A DNA stretch of 54,770 nucleotides from Clostridia bacterium (GTDB lineage: Bacteria; Bacillota; Clostridia; Oscillospirales; QAMX01): NCBI GenBank assembly GCA_017441705.1, contig JAFRWU010000093.1:1-54770 (forward strand), in the 5' to 3' direction. The notes under the pieces were generated by a model. The model searched no databases, had not been told where the DNA came from, and was given only the letters and a program-made list of their open reading frames with translations. Both the position numbers and the translations under genes were made by a program. Shown here piece after piece: positions 16,569 to 26,800 of this stretch (position 1 is its first letter; each line of letters starts with the position of its first letter).

Positions 16569-16841
16569 ATGGCAGACAACAGCGAAAAGAAACTGGTCAA
16601 AAAGACCGACAAGCCTTCTGCCGCCAAGAAGGCAAAAAAGCCCAATCTTTTCAAACGCATCGGCAAATGGTTCCGCGACATCATCAACGAGATCAAGAAG
16701 ATCACCTGGCCCACGATGCGCCAGACCCTGAAGAACACCCTCATCGTCATCGTCATGGTGCTGGTGGTGGGCGCTTATATCTGGATCCTCGATCTTCTGC
16801 TCAGTTACGGGATCAGTCTGCTCCGCTCGCTGGTGGCGTAA
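16569..16841 (+). CDS. secE: preprotein translocase subunit SecE
   Basis: SecE is the small essential clamp of the SecYEG protein channel. This 90-residue form has a Lys-rich N-terminus, the conserved amphipathic segment FRDIINEIKKITWPTMRQTLKNT and one transmembrane helix (about residues 58-80). The motif KKITWPT is diagnostic. GGGGAAAGGTGAATTCTG precedes the ATG. It lies between rpmG and nusG, as usual. Confidence 0.96.
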   Translation: MADNSEKKLVKKTDKPSAAKKAKKPNLFKRIGKWFRDIINEIKKITWPTMRQTLKNTLIVIVMVLVVGAYIWILDLLLSYGISLLRSLVA

Positions 16842-16855
16842 GCGGAGGCTGAGAA

Positions 16856-17380
16856 ATGGCTGAAAACGCGAAATGGTACGTGGTGCACACCTATTCCGGT
16901 TATGAGAATAAGGTCGCCGCGACAATCGAAAAGGCGGTGGAAAACCGCAAACTGCAATCCCTGATCCACGACGTGAAGGTTCCCACCATCGTGGAGGAGG
17001 AAATCGGCGCCGACAACGTGAAAAAGGAAGTGGAACGCAAGCTGTTCCCCGGCTACGTCATGATCAAAATGGTCATGAACGACGAAAGCTGGTACATCGT
17101 GCGCAACACCCGCGGCGTCACCGGTTTCGTCGGACCCGAGTCCAAGCCGGTCCCCCTCTCCGAGGAAGAGGTTCTTGCCTTCGGCATGGAGAAACCGGAA
17201 ATCAACGTGGCCTACGCCGTGGACGACAGCGTCCGCATCGTGGACGGGCCGCTTTCCGGCTTCATCGGCAACGTGGACGCCATCGACACCGGCAAAAACA
17301 TGGTGCGCGTCATCGTCTCCATGTTCGGCCGGGAAACGCCGGTGGAACTTGAGCTCGATCAGGTCGAGCCGCTTGAATGA
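16856..17380 (+). CDS. nusG: transcription termination/antitermination protein NusG
   Basis: NusG binds RNA polymerase and couples it to Rho or the ribosome. The 174 residues show the N-terminal NGN domain (WYVVHTYSGYENKVA, then LFPGYVMIKM) and a C-terminal KOW domain (VRIVDGPLSGFIGNVDAID). The length is normal. It starts 14 bases after secE. Confidence 0.97.
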   Translation: MAENAKWYVVHTYSGYENKVAATIEKAVENRKLQSLIHDVKVPTIVEEEIGADNVKKEVERKLFPGYVMIKMVMNDESWYIVRNTRGVTGFVGPESKPVPLSEEEVLAFGMEKPEINVAYAVDDSVRIVDGPLSGFIGNVDAIDTGKNMVRVIVSMFGRETPVELELDQVEPLE

Positions 17381-17405
17381 CCTGAAGATTAGGAGGTAAT
17401 ATCCG

Positions 17406-17831
17406 ATGGCACAAAAAATCGTTGGATACGTGAAATTACAGATCCCCGCGGGCAAGGCGACTCCGGCTCCCCCGGTAGGCCCGGCCCTTTCCCAGCACGG
17501 CGTGAACATCATGGGCTTCACCAAGGAATTCAATGAGCGCACCAAGGCCAACATGGGCTACATCATCCCGGTGATCATCACCGTCTATGCCGACCGCTCC
17601 TTCTCCTTCGTGACCAAGACCCCGCCGGCTTCCCAGCTGATCAAACTGGCCTGCCACATCGAATCCGGCTCGGGCGTTCCGAACAAGAACAAGGTCGCCC
17701 ACATTTCCAAGGACGCCGTCCGCGAAATCGCCGAGAAGAAGATGCCCGACCTGAACGCCGCCTCCATCGAGGCTGCCATGAGCATGATCGCCGGCACCTG
17801 CCGCAGCATGGGCGTCGTCGTCGACGACTGA
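17406..17831 (+). CDS. rplK: 50S ribosomal protein L11
   Basis: This 141-residue ribosomal protein of the GTPase-associated centre begins [20 protein letters not shown], and its [17 protein letters not shown] and C-terminal RNA-binding half ([11 protein letters not shown]) are typical. AGGAGGTAATATCCG precedes the ATG. Confidence 0.98.
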   Translation: MAQKIVGYVKLQIPAGKATPAPPVGPALSQHGVNIMGFTKEFNERTKANMGYIIPVIITVYADRSFSFVTKTPPASQLIKLACHIESGSGVPNKNKVAHISKDAVREIAEKKMPDLNAASIEAAMSMIAGTCRSMGVVVDD

Positions 17832-17906
17832 TCCCTTAAGAGATTCAACACACGGTGGGAGGGTCGTCTGGACCCGAAGACACAACCACTATGAGGAGGA
17901 AATAAC

Positions 17907-18629
17907 GTGTTTCACGGTAAAAAATATGTTGACAGCGTAAAAAGCTACGATAAGACCCAGCAATTCGAGACCGGAGACGCCATCGGCGTCGTCCTGTCCA
18001 CCGCCAAGGCGAAATTCGACGAGACCGTCGAAGTGCACGTCAAGCTGGGCGTTGACTCCCGTCACGCCGACCAGCAGGTCCGCGGCGCCATCGTTCTGCC
18101 CAACGGCACCGGCAAGTCGGTGCGCGTCCTGGTGTTCGCCAAGGGCGATCGGGCAGACGCCGCCGCAGCCGCGGGCGCCGATTACGTGGGCGCCGAAGAC
18201 ATGGTCGAACGCATCCAGAAGGAAGGCTTCCTGGATTTCGACGTAGTCATCGCTTCCCCCGACACCATGGGTCTGGTGGGACGCCTGGGCCGTATCCTCG
18301 GTCCGAAGGGCCTGATGCCGAACCCGAAGGCCGGTACCGTCACCCCCGACGTCGCCAGAGCCGTCAAGGAAGCAAAAGCCGGTAAGATCGAATACCGTCT
18401 GGACAAGACCAATATCATCCACTGCCCCATCGGCAAGGTTTCTTTCGGCAAGGAGAAGATCGAAGAGAACTTCAACACCCTCCTGGGCGCTATCGTCCGC
18501 GCCAAGCCGGCCGCCGCGAAGGGCCAGTATATCCGTTCCTGCGTCATCGCTTCCACCATGGGCCCGGGCGTGAAGATCAACACCACCCGCCTGATGGAGC
18601 TGGGCGCCGTCACCGCCGAAAAGGCGTAA
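17907..18629 (+). CDS. rplA: 50S ribosomal protein L1
   Basis: This 240-residue protein of the L1 stalk; in many bacteria it also represses its own mRNA. Conserved stretches include [41 protein letters not shown] and [15 protein letters not shown]. The start is a GTG at 17907 with ATGAGGAGGAAATAAC in front. It follows rplK by 75 bases and is closed by a strong terminator, with no rplJ-rplL behind it, which departs from the usual order. Confidence 0.98.
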   Translation: MFHGKKYVDSVKSYDKTQQFETGDAIGVVLSTAKAKFDETVEVHVKLGVDSRHADQQVRGAIVLPNGTGKSVRVLVFAKGDRADAAAAAGADYVGAEDMVERIQKEGFLDFDVVIASPDTMGLVGRLGRILGPKGLMPNPKAGTVTPDVARAVKEAKAGKIEYRLDKTNIIHCPIGKVSFGKEKIEENFNTLLGAIVRAKPAAAKGQYIRSCVIASTMGPGVKINTTRLMELGAVTAEKA

Positions 18630-18650
18630 GCCCCCGGTTTTGCAGAATAC

Positions 18651-18687
18651 AAGCGCGCTTCCCGCGGGAAGCGCGCTTCTTTTCTTT
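18651..18687 (+). terminator. terminator after rplA
   Basis: A long palindrome, AAGCGCGCTTCCC pairing with GGGAAGCGCGCTT (18651-18678), is followed by CTTTTCTTTTC. Confidence 0.9.
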
Positions 18688-19557
18688 TCAGATCTCCTCT
18701 TTTTCGTAAAGACGGCGATAAAGAACTCTCTCCTCCTCCCGGTCCGCGATCCGGAAGACTTCCCCGTCCCGGTCGGCCACCTGCACGAGATATCCTTCCC
18801 CGAGAGCGCTGCGGATCTTCCCCGCAAGATCCGCATAATATCCGTCCGGATCCTCCCGGAAGGGAGGCGCGCAGTCTTCGGTCCGGATCACGAGAAGCGG
18901 CCTGTCGTTTTCCTTTTCCTTCCGGACCAGGAGGTCGTCGAACCGCGCCGAAAGCTTCCAGTGGATCCTTCGCGCGGGATCTCCCGGCGCATACGCGCGG
19001 ATCTCCTCCCTGCCGCCGCCGTCCCGGCTTGCTCTCTGCGTTTCGGAAAGACGTGCACAGGCGGCCCCGGTTTCCTTTTCCTCCCCCGCCGCGGGACAGA
19101 CCGTCACGAGGATCTCCCGCGCACGGGCTTCTTTTTCCGGGATCTTCAGGCAGAACAGGCCCATCGGATCGGAGACCTCCGCCTTGACGAGCGTCAGCCG
19201 CACAAGCCCGGCATGCCTGAATACCGTTTCCGCTCTTCCGTCCTCCGAAAGCGCAAGGCGCCGCTTTTCGCGTTTTCCCCGCAGCTCCGAAGCGATTCGG
19301 ATCCGGATATCCTCCGGCGGCGTTTCCCCCGTCTTGACGACCGTCAGAGGCAAAGCGGCCTTTCTTCCCGCCGTCGCCTCCGCATCCTGCCCGGCAAAAG
19401 CGACGCGGAGCTTCCTTTTCCTGTGAAGCGCCGTCCCCAGCATCCAGAACCAGACCAGGACGCCGAGCACGCCGGCGGCCAGGAAAAACGGCGCCCGGTA
19501 GAGCGCGCCGACCGCGAGGAACGCAGCGCATCCCAGAAGAAAGATCCAGCCTCTCAT
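18688..19557 (-). CDS. DUF58 domain protein
   Basis: This is a 289-residue protein with two N-terminal transmembrane helices (residues 3-20 and 23-40) and a cytosolic DUF58/vWA-related domain marked by [19 protein letters not shown] (about 183-201). DUF58 proteins are encoded with MoxR ATPases and TgpA-like transglutaminases and probably work with them as a membrane-linked chaperone or assembly machine. Its ATG overlaps the stop of the preceding fusion gene as ATGA, so translation is coupled. It ends just short of the rplA terminator on the other strand. Confidence 0.9.
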   Translation of the reverse strand: MRGWIFLLGCAAFLAVGALYRAPFFLAAGVLGVLVWFWMLGTALHRKRKLRVAFAGQDAEATAGRKAALPLTVVKTGETPPEDIRIRIASELRGKREKRRLALSEDGRAETVFRHAGLVRLTLVKAEVSDPMGLFCLKIPEKEARAREILVTVCPAAGEEKETGAACARLSETQRASRDGGGREEIRAYAPGDPARRIHWKLSARFDDLLVRKEKENDRPLLVIRTEDCAPPFREDPDGYYADLAGKIRSALGEGYLVQVADRDGEVFRIADREEERVLYRRLYEKEEI

Positions 19558-22385
19558 TTCTTCCCCTTCGTCCGGGAAAGGATCTTCCGGATGATCCCGT
19601 CACGGGTCTCGCCGGCCCGGCGCGCCGCGGGGGAAAGCTCGATCCTGTGTCTGACCACAAAGGGAAACTCTTCCCGCACCTCTTCCTCGGTCACGTTCTT
19701 TTTGCCTTTCCGGTAAGCCGCAGCCTTAGCCATCATGGTCAGAGCGACCGTCGCCCGGGGCGACGCGCCGCGGGAGAGCATCGGGTCTTCTCTTGTCGCC
19801 GATATGAGTGCGACGATCCTGTCCGCCGTCCCGGCGTCCAGACCCACCCGATGGACCTCGCTTCGCATGGCGCGAAGCTCTTCCGCCGTGATTGCCGGCT
19901 CCGCCAGGGTCTCCCTCCGCTTTTCACCCGCCGTGAGGGCGATCTCCCGTTCCGACGCTTCGTCGGGATAGCCCAGCGAAAGCGAGATCATGAACCGGTC
20001 GATCTGCGTTTCCGGAAGCGGTTCGGTCCCCGTCGCGCCCGCCGGGTTTTCGGAGGCGATGACGATAAAGGGATCGGGGACCGCGCGGGTGACGCCGTCC
20101 ACGGTGACGTGCTTTTCCTCCATGACCTCCAGAAGCGCCGCCTGCGTTTTCGGCGACGTGCGGTTCAGCTCATCCGCCAGAAGCAGGTTCGTAAACACGG
20201 CGCCGGGCTGGTACACAAAGCGATCCTCCTCCCGGCGGTAAAGCGAAAAGCCGGTCAGATCGGAGGGCATTACGTCGGGAGTGAACTGGACGCGCTTCAT
20301 ATCGATCTGCATCGCCCGTGCAAAAGCCAGCGCCATCGTGGTCTTCCCCACGCCCGGCACGTCCTCCAGAAGGATATGGCCGCCTGCCAGGATCGCGGTC
20401 ATGATCTCGTCGATCTCCCGGTCCTTGCCGAGGACCGCCTTCCGGACTTCCCGGATCACCTCTTCGATTTTTCCCATTCTGATCTCTCCTTCTTCGGATA
20501 CAAGTCTTCCCCGTCTTCGCAGGCGGAGGATCGCCGCCCACAGAGCGGCGTACAGCGCCAGGGGCAGGATGACGGACCACGGCGCTTTCCGGAGGGACTC
20601 CCGGGCGTCCCGCCGGATCGAATCGATCTCCTCTTCGCTGCCGATATCCCGGAAGGCGATCCCCGTCTCTCCGCTCTTCTCTTTCCGCGCGGCGTCTTCC
20701 CCGGCGCTTTCTTCCTTTTCCCGCCGCATCAGATCCGCGATCGTTTCCCTGTCGAAGGCCGGCGCGACCGGGACGGCGCCGCCGTCCGCCGCGGGCGTCA
20801 CCTCCAGGGGCGTCCAGCCGTAATCCTCCAGGTAAAGCTCCACCCAGGCGTGGGCCCGAAGGTCGGTCACCCCGACCCGGTAAGTCCCGTCCTCGTCCTC
20901 CCGGAACTCTTCGGGGCCGATACGGTATCCCGCCGCGTAGCGCGCGGGGATGCCGTAAAGGCGGAAAAGCAGCGTCGCCGCCGACGCGTAATGCTCGCAG
21001 AAGCCTCTCTTTTTCACGAAGAGGAATTCTTCCACCGGGTCGCTGCCCAGGCTCCCCTGTCCCGGGTTCAACGCGTAACCGGTACGGTCGGCCAGAAGGC
21101 TGAGGATCCGGGCGGCGGCCTCCTCCCGGTTTCCGGCCGGGTATTCCAGCGTCAGCTTCCGGAGCCGCGGCAGGTCGTTCATGGGCACCTTCATGCAGGT
21201 ATCGCGGATCACCGCGCGGTGCGCGTTCTCCAGCGCGCGGTACCAGGCGCCGATGACTGCCTCCGGCACCTCGTCCCATCGAAAGAGCATGTCCTTCGTC
21301 TCATAGTATTCATACCGGCGTCCGAGGACCGCCTGATCCGAAAACAGCGGGAGCGGGTCGGCTTCCTTCCCGTAATAAGGCTCGAAGGCGGGCCCGTTTC
21401 CCGTGGGGAACGTGATTTCCATTTCCACCGGATTCACCTGCGGACTGCCGTTCATGACCAGGGCGCCGTAGGTCACGGTATTCAGAACGTAGAATTTGCT
21501 GACGGTCATGCTGTCCAGGAAGTCCTGCCAGCCGCCCCAGTTCACCCGCTTTTTTACCAGCTCCGCCGTCTCCCGGGGATCCTCCGCCTGCCATACCCCA
21601 TTCCGGTAGGTGATCCCGGTGAAGCATTTCAGATACAGGGGCTCGGAGGGACGCCGGGAGAGCGAGACCTTCATGACCTCCCGCCCGGTGCGCAGGGCGC
21701 TGCCGGCGGACACGCGGCCGCCGATCGCGCCGGACCCGTCCGCAGAGCCCTTCCGGAGGGCGTAGACGGCGTTTTCCGCCCGGTAAAGCGCGCCGCTCGC
21801 CGGTTCCGTCAGAAGATATCCCGCCGGCACCGCCAGGGCGAACGCCGCGAGAAGCAAAAGAGCGCCGCCCCCTCTTTTTCCCCTCCGGCGCAAAAGAAGC
21901 CAGAGCGAAAAAGCGAAGATCAGAAAGAGCGGCAGGCCCGGCCGTACCCCGAGCATCGGGAAAAGAAGCCAGAGCGCCGCGAAGGAAAACGCCGCGATCC
22001 CGGGGCGGGACAGAAGAAAGACCGCCGCCGACCCCGTCCAGGCGAGGATCGCCGCAAGAAGGACCGGCACCCGTTCTTCCCGGACGGAGGTCCCGCCGCC
22101 GACCGCGCGCAGCAGGGCTGCCCAGTCGACCTCTCCCCGGAAGAGGAGAAGAAGTACGCCGAGAAGGATCAACGCGCCTTCGACAAGGAAAAGGGCGCGC
22201 CGCAGCCCTTTCCGTTCCCGGAAGAGAAAAGCGTTCAGAAGAACCGGCGCCGTCCCGGCCGCAAGGGCGAAGCCGGGCGTAAAGTCCCATCCGTCCCGGC
22301 TTTCCAGGCACAGCAGAAAAGCCCCGATCCCGCCTGAAAGCGCGACCGCGGCGAGGATCCTTTCCCCCGTTTTTCCCAGCGTCAT
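19554..22385 (-). CDS. transglutaminase-like membrane protein fused to MoxR AAA+ ATPase
   Basis: One 943-codon frame joins two proteins normally encoded apart. Residues 1-190 hold several transmembrane helices (TgpA/DUF3488-like). An extracytoplasmic transglutaminase domain follows with Cys463 in GFCEHYASA and His512 in AHAWVELY. A last transmembrane helix ([16 protein letters not shown]) leads to a full MoxR ATPase from Met637 with Walker A PGVGKTT (677-683), Walker [10 protein letters not shown] and sensor IASENPAG. The topology is sensible, because the ATPase falls in the cytosol. Met637 has its own AAGGAG 8 bases upstream, so free MoxR may also be made. The first ATG has a weak binding site. 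Known operons have separate moxR, DUF58 and tgpA genes. Confidence 0.88.
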   Translation of the reverse strand: MTLGKTGERILAAVALSGGIGAFLLCLESRDGWDFTPGFALAAGTAPVLLNAFLFRERKGLRRALFLVEGALILLGVLLLLFRGEVDWAALLRAVGGGTSVREERVPVLLAAILAWTGSAAVFLLSRPGIAAFSFAALWLLFPMLGVRPGLPLFLIFAFSLWLLLRRRGKRGGGALLLLAAFALAVPAGYLLTEPASGALYRAENAVYALRKGSADGSGAIGGRVSAGSALRTGREVMKVSLSRRPSEPLYLKCFTGITYRNGVWQAEDPRETAELVKKRVNWGGWQDFLDSMTVSKFYVLNTVTYGALVMNGSPQVNPVEMEITFPTGNGPAFEPYYGKEADPLPLFSDQAVLGRRYEYYETKDMLFRWDEVPEAVIGAWYRALENAHRAVIRDTCMKVPMNDLPRLRKLTLEYPAGNREEAAARILSLLADRTGYALNPGQGSLGSDPVEEFLFVKKRGFCEHYASAATLLFRLYGIPARYAAGYRIGPEEFREDEDGTYRVGVTDLRAHAWVELYLEDYGWTPLEVTPAADGGAVPVAPAFDRETIADLMRREKEESAGEDAARKEKSGETGIAFRDIGSEEEIDSIRRDARESLRKAPWSVILPLALYAALWAAILRLRRRGRLVSEEGEIRMGKIEEVIREVRKAVLGKDREIDEIMTAILAGGHILLEDVPGVGKTTMALAFARAMQIDMKRVQFTPDVMPSDLTGFSLYRREEDRFVYQPGAVFTNLLLADELNRTSPKTQAALLEVMEEKHVTVDGVTRAVPDPFIVIASENPAGATGTEPLPETQIDRFMISLSLGYPDEASEREIALTAGEKRRETLAEPAITAEELRAMRSEVHRVGLDAGTADRIVALISATREDPMLSRGASPRATVALTMMAKAAAYRKGKKNVTEEEVREEFPFVVRHRIELSPAARRAGETRDGIIRKILSRTKGKK
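20475..20491 (-). promoter_or_regulatory. internal ribosome binding site and start for MoxR
   Basis: On the minus strand AAGGAG (20486-20491 on plus) stands 8 bases before an in-frame ATG at 20477-20475. From there the frame gives a full-length 307-residue MoxR. It could yield a second, unfused product. Confidence 0.65.
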
Positions 22386-22457
22386 GCTCTGTGCCCGTTC
22401 TTTCCCGCACGGCGTCTCCTTTTTCCCGGGAGACGCCCTTTTTCTCCTCTTGCGACG

Positions 22458-22486
22458 ATTATATCAGAAAACCCTCCGTCGGGCAA
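22458..22486 (-). promoter_or_regulatory. promoter of the transglutaminase-MoxR and DUF58 genes
   Basis: On the minus strand TTGCCC (22481-22486), 17 bp, then perfect TATAAT (22458-22463). Confidence 0.75.
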
Positions 22487-22516
22487 GCGCTTCTCTTCCG
22501 CGGCGCGCGTTTCTCC

Positions 22517-22545
22517 TTGATTTCCCGCGGCAAATGGTGTAAGAT
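22517..22545 (+). promoter_or_regulatory. promoter of the aldehyde dehydrogenase gene
   Basis: TTGATT (22517-22522), a 17 bp spacer and TAAGAT (22540-22545), 33 bp before the start codon. Confidence 0.6.
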
Positions 22546-22578
22546 ACAGATAGCTGACAACCGAAAGGAGAAGAGAAA

Positions 22579-24015
22579 ATGCTGATGCTGATCAACGGGG
22601 AAAGAGTCCCCGCTTCCAACGGAAAGACCTTCGACAATATCAATCCCGCCACGGGCAAAGTCGTCTGCACCGTGCCGGCCGGCACGAAAGAGGATTTTGA
22701 AAGGGCTGCCCGCATCGCGAAAGCGGCGCAGCCCGCCTGGGCCGCCATGCCCTTTTACAAGAGAGCGGAGATCCTTTACCGGTACACGAAGCTCGTCCGG
22801 GAGCACGTGGACGAGATCGCCGAAGCCGCCTGCGCCGAAGGCGGCAAGCGGATCGAGGAATGCCACGACGAGGTTTTGACCCTCTGCATGGTGTTCGAAA
22901 CCTTTACCGAGGCGGCGCATCATCTTTACGGCAGCACCATTCCCCTGAAGGCCGAGGCCCGCACCGAAAACGACATCATCTTCACGGTGCACGAGCCTCT
23001 CGGCGTTCTGGTGGCCATCACCCCCTTCAACTTCCCCATCGAGCTTTACGCGCACAAGGTCGCTCCGGCTCTGATCACCGGCAACGCCGTGATCTCCAAG
23101 CCCGCGTCCGATACGCCTCTCGCCACTGGCATCCTCACCGGGCTCCTGATCGAAGCCGGCGTGCCGGGCGGCGTGATGCAGCTGGTCACCGGCTCCGGCA
23201 GAGAGATCGGCGAGTGGCTGGCTGAGACGAAAAACGTGGACGCGGTCAGCTTTACCGGTTCCACCGCCGTGGGCAGCTCGCTTCTGGCGGGCGGCGCAAA
23301 GGAGATCCGCCGCACCTTCCTGGAGCTGGGCGGCAACGACCCCTTCGTGATTTTCCCCGACGCCGACCTGGATCTTGCCGTCCGGGAAGCCATCGGCGGA
23401 CGCGCCCACAACGCGGGGCAGGTCTGCTGCGCGAGCAAGCGCTTCATCGTTCACAAGGACGTGAAGGACGCCTTCGCGAAAAAGCTCGTCGACGCGCTCT
23501 CCTCCTGGAAGCTGGGCGATCCCTCCGATCCCGGAAACGACATGGGGCCGCTGATCAACGAAAAAGCCGCCGAGAAGGCCATGGCCGACATCCGGCACAC
23601 CCTCGATCAGGGCGCGGTCTGCCTTCTGGGGAACCGGCGGGAAGGCGCTTACGTCTGGCCGACGGTGCTGGATCGCGTCAGCCCGGAAAGCGACGTGGCA
23701 AAGGATCTGGAGATCTTCGCCGCCGTCTTCCCCATCATCTCCTTCGAGAGCTTCGACGAAGCGCTCCGGATCGCCAACCAGACCTCCTTCGGCCTTGCCA
23801 GCACCGTGATGACCCGGGATATGAAGACCGCGATGAAGTTCGCGACCTCGGTCAAGGCGGGGACCTGCGTCATCAACGGCACCGGCGATTACCGTTCGGT
23901 GCATCAGGCCTTCGGCGGATACAAGCATTCCGGACTCGGCAGAGAAGGCACCTCCACCACCTTGCGTGAGGTGACCCAGGAAAAGAACATCGCCATGAAG
24001 GACATCCTGCGGTGA
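22579..24015 (+). CDS. NAD(P)-dependent aldehyde dehydrogenase
   Basis: This 478-residue cytosolic enzyme oxidises an aldehyde to the acid (or CoA-free equivalent) with NAD(P). It has the catalytic Cys283 or Cys284 in GQVCCASKRF, general base Glu249 in FLELGGNDP, PFNFPIELYAHKVAPAL and SFTGSTAVGSSL. By layout it resembles lactaldehyde/succinate-semialdehyde dehydrogenases. AAAGGAGAAGAGAAA precedes the ATG at 22579; an ATG two codons on is also possible. The oxidoreductase behind it starts 23 bases after its stop, so the two form an operon and perhaps work on one carbohydrate-derived aldehyde (inference). Confidence 0.93.
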   Translation: MLMLINGERVPASNGKTFDNINPATGKVVCTVPAGTKEDFERAARIAKAAQPAWAAMPFYKRAEILYRYTKLVREHVDEIAEAACAEGGKRIEECHDEVLTLCMVFETFTEAAHHLYGSTIPLKAEARTENDIIFTVHEPLGVLVAITPFNFPIELYAHKVAPALITGNAVISKPASDTPLATGILTGLLIEAGVPGGVMQLVTGSGREIGEWLAETKNVDAVSFTGSTAVGSSLLAGGAKEIRRTFLELGGNDPFVIFPDADLDLAVREAIGGRAHNAGQVCCASKRFIVHKDVKDAFAKKLVDALSSWKLGDPSDPGNDMGPLINEKAAEKAMADIRHTLDQGAVCLLGNRREGAYVWPTVLDRVSPESDVAKDLEIFAAVFPIISFESFDEALRIANQTSFGLASTVMTRDMKTAMKFATSVKAGTCVINGTGDYRSVHQAFGGYKHSGLGREGTSTTLREVTQEKNIAMKDILR

Positions 24016-24038
24016 CCCGCGGAGAAAGAGAAAAAGCC

Positions 24039-25226
24039 ATGATGAACATTGCCATGATCGGTGTCGGCGCCATCAGCGGGATCTATCTGGAAAACATCTC
24101 CAAAACCTTCCGGGAGATCCGTCTGGTCGGGATCTGCGACAAGATCCCGGAGCGCGCAGAGGAAGGCCTGCGCAAGCTTCGCAAAATGATCGACGCCGGC
24201 GTTCCCGTTGCTCTTCCCAAAAACTACAGGGATATGTACGAAGCCTTCGCCGATCCCGAGGTGGATATCGTATTGAACCTGACCCGTCCCTACGAGCATT
24301 ACGAGGTCACGCGGGCGGCGCTTCTGGCCGGAAAGCACGTCTATTCCGAGAAGCCGCTGGCGGTGGATATGGACGAGGCGACGGAGCTTATCAGGATCGC
24401 CGAAGAAAAAGGACTCCGTCTGGGCGGCGCGCCGGATACCTTCCTGGGCGCCGGGATCCAGACCTGCCGGAAGCTGATCGACGACGGCGCCATCGGAAAA
24501 GTCGTCGGCGGCAATCTTTCCATGATCTGCCACGGGCATGAGACCTGGCATCCCGATCCGGAGTTTTACTACAAGCGGGGCGGCGGGCCGATGCTGGACA
24601 TGGGTCCCTACTACGTGACCGCGCTGGTACAGCTTCTGGGAGAGGCAGAGGGAGTCTCCGCCCTGACGAAAAAGAGCTTTCCCGAACGGATCATCACCTC
24701 CGCGCCGCACTGCGGCGAGAAGATCACGGTAGACGTGGACACTCATCTCGCGGGCAACATCCTGTTCAAAAACGGCGCCATCGTCTCCCTCTTCACCACC
24801 TTTGACGTGTATTATACCAATCAGGCGCACTTTGAGATCTACGGCACCGAGGGGACGCTTATCGTGCCCGATCCCAACACCTTCGGCGGACCGATCCTGC
24901 TTTACCGTCCCGAAGACGCCGCGCCGGCGCCGGCGGTCGATCCCGGACTCCGGAAGATCGTGATCGACCCCTATCCGGGCTACCGGGAGCTCCCGCTGAT
25001 GTTCGATTACCGGGAAAACAGCCGTGCCCTGGGGCTTGCTGACATGGCCAAGGCCATCGAGACCGGCCGTCCCCACCGCGCCGATTATCATCAGCAGGCG
25101 CACGTTCTGGACATCCTGACCGCTTTTGAAAAATCCTCGAAGGAACGCGCGTTCCACCCGCTTTCCACCACTTACGAGCGCACTCCCGCCATGAAGCACA
25201 ACCCCATGCACGGGGTCCTGGACTGA
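24039..25226 (+). CDS. Gfo/Idh/MocA family oxidoreductase
   Basis: This 395-residue NAD(P)-dependent sugar or inositol dehydrogenase has an N-terminal Rossmann fold (IAMIGVGAISGIYLENI), the conserved EKP motif in YSEKPLAVD (catalytic Lys) and the C-terminal beta-sheet domain (HFEIYGTEGTLIVPDPN). Two ATGs stand in tandem at 24039 and 24042; the first is used here, with GGAG about 15 bases upstream. It is the second gene of the unit started by the aldehyde dehydrogenase and is closed by a terminator. The exact substrate is unknown. Confidence 0.92.
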   Translation: MMNIAMIGVGAISGIYLENISKTFREIRLVGICDKIPERAEEGLRKLRKMIDAGVPVALPKNYRDMYEAFADPEVDIVLNLTRPYEHYEVTRAALLAGKHVYSEKPLAVDMDEATELIRIAEEKGLRLGGAPDTFLGAGIQTCRKLIDDGAIGKVVGGNLSMICHGHETWHPDPEFYYKRGGGPMLDMGPYYVTALVQLLGEAEGVSALTKKSFPERIITSAPHCGEKITVDVDTHLAGNILFKNGAIVSLFTTFDVYYTNQAHFEIYGTEGTLIVPDPNTFGGPILLYRPEDAAPAPAVDPGLRKIVIDPYPGYRELPLMFDYRENSRALGLADMAKAIETGRPHRADYHQQAHVLDILTAFEKSSKERAFHPLSTTYERTPAMKHNPMHGVLD

Positions 25227-25239
25227 TTGCCTCGCCGGA

Positions 25240-25277
25240 AGCCTCCCGCGCCCTTTCCGGGCGCAGGAGGCTCTTTT
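25240..25277 (+). terminator. terminator after the oxidoreductase
   Basis: AGCCTCC and GCGCCC pair with GGGCGC and GGAGGCT (one internal mismatch), followed by CTTTTT. Confidence 0.85.
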
Positions 25278-25330
25278 TCATCAAAAACCGCGCAGCCTGC
25301 AAATCCGCAGTAGCATTTCAAGACGCGATA

Positions 25331-25339
25331 TGCTATAAT
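25331..25339 (+). promoter_or_regulatory. extended -10 promoter of the lipoprotein-HAD-GRE run
   Basis: TGCTATAAT (25331-25339) is an extended -10 element with a perfect TATAAT; the -35 region (TAGCAT at 17 bp) is poor. It lies 50 bp before the lipoprotein gene. Confidence 0.6.
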
Positions 25340-25389
25340 GTGGTCAATCCGGCGCGACGCGAACGCGTCCCGCAAACGAAAGGACCGTC

Positions 25390-26799
25390 ATGAAGAGAAT
25401 CCGTTTTTCCCCGCTGCTTATCCTGATCCCGGCGATCTTCATCGCCGTTTTTTCCTCCTGCTCCGACGTGGCGACCCGCCATGCCGTCATGGCGGAGGAA
25501 GCCCTTGCCTCCATGGACGCCGAAGCCTATATCGCAAGCCTTGCCCTGGAGGACGCCGATTCCTCAAACTTCCTGATCGCCCGGTTCGCCGAGGCCTGTT
25601 ATCTGGAGGACGCGAAGGACGAGATCGCCTCCCAGAGACAGGGCGGCAGCAAGATCGGCCACGTCTTTACCTACGATCTCTCCGTCCGTTACCCCGACGT
25701 TTCTGTCCTGACTTACGATAAGATCATCACCGGTTATCCCGAGGTGGATTGGGGACACGTGGACCGGACGAGCTATTCGGCGTCGCTCCGCACCGCCTTC
25801 AACGAAGCGCTGGGCGTTTTCCTTGCGGGCGACCGCGTTCCCACGCACCGGGAAAGCGTGACCTTTACCTTTACCCGCGACGGCGGGAGTCTGACCGCGC
25901 ATCCGGACGAGGAGGCGCTGAAAAGCGCCTGCCGCGCCTTTATTTCCGACGCCAACGCGCTGTTCCAGGACTACCGCGCCGCGGGCGATTATCTTTCCAT
26001 CGTGGCGGCGGAGCGCGTCAACAAAGCCATCGATACCGAAAGCCGTTTCCCGGTCATCTTCTCCAACACCTCGGTGCGCAAGCTGGAAGCCCATGAGGAA
26101 GGCGGTTACGAGGTGACCCTGGACACCGTGGATTACGCCGATCTTCTGGCCGCGGTCTCCGAGGAGGTCTATCAGTCCTATAAGGAGGCCAACCCGGACG
26201 GTGTGTACGCGCCTCCCGACGACGAAGTGCTGGGCGGCATGCTGAAGGCGGGGATGGAATCCACCGGGCATCCTCTGGTGATGACCGAGATCGTTCTGAC
26301 GTCCGAAAGCGACGACGCGGAATACATCTGCGATCTGATTTCCAACGTCGTCTCCGAACAGCTCAGCGTGGAGGTCGACGATCTGTCGACCCGGATCCGC
26401 GAGAATATGATCCGTGAATCGGTCTCCGAACCCCGCACCCAGATCCTGCGCGGCGCCTCCAATTCCAAAACCGGCATCCCTCTGAAGATCTATACGCCCG
26501 CGAAATACGATTCCCACTACATCAAGATCAACGACGCCTCCACCGGAGACACCTACATGACCATCTATATCCGGGAAGGCGATTCCATCACGGTATATCT
26601 CCCGGTCGGGCGTTACCGCATCCGCTACGCCACCGGGAAAAAATGGTACGGCTTCAGCGAGCTTTTCGGTCCGGACGGAGACTATCTCGCCTTCAACGAA
26701 ACCATCTCCATCAAGAAGGACATGAAATACACCCTGACCCTGTACCAGATCGCAGACAGCAATCTGACCACCAAAGCGCTGTCGCAGGAGGATTTCTGA
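25390..26799 (+). CDS. large hypothetical lipoprotein
   Basis: This is a 469-residue protein with a lipoprotein signal peptide (basic MKRIRF, hydrophobic core, lipobox FSSC with the lipid Cys at residue 24). The family was not recognised. The helical N-terminal half is acidic; the C-terminal 110 residues look like a small beta domain (KIYTPAKYDSHYIKINDASTGDTYMTIYIREGDS), which resembles a peptidase-linked surface domain only loosely. CGAAAGGACCGTC precedes the ATG. The HAD gene starts one base after its stop, so it heads the run that includes the glycyl radical enzyme. Confidence 0.8.
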   Translation: MKRIRFSPLLILIPAIFIAVFSSCSDVATRHAVMAEEALASMDAEAYIASLALEDADSSNFLIARFAEACYLEDAKDEIASQRQGGSKIGHVFTYDLSVRYPDVSVLTYDKIITGYPEVDWGHVDRTSYSASLRTAFNEALGVFLAGDRVPTHRESVTFTFTRDGGSLTAHPDEEALKSACRAFISDANALFQDYRAAGDYLSIVAAERVNKAIDTESRFPVIFSNTSVRKLEAHEEGGYEVTLDTVDYADLLAAVSEEVYQSYKEANPDGVYAPPDDEVLGGMLKAGMESTGHPLVMTEIVLTSESDDAEYICDLISNVVSEQLSVEVDDLSTRIRENMIRESVSEPRTQILRGASNSKTGIPLKIYTPAKYDSHYIKINDASTGDTYMTIYIREGDSITVYLPVGRYRIRYATGKKWYGFSELFGPDGDYLAFNETISIKKDMKYTLTLYQIADSNLTTKALSQEDF

Positions 26800-26800
26800 T

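Noticed and set aside
19647..22337. 896-codon open frame on the plus strand opposite the transglutaminase-MoxR gene
   Set aside because: Arg/Pro/Gly-rich translation with no motif, antisense to clear protein domains. It arises from GC-rich third codon positions.
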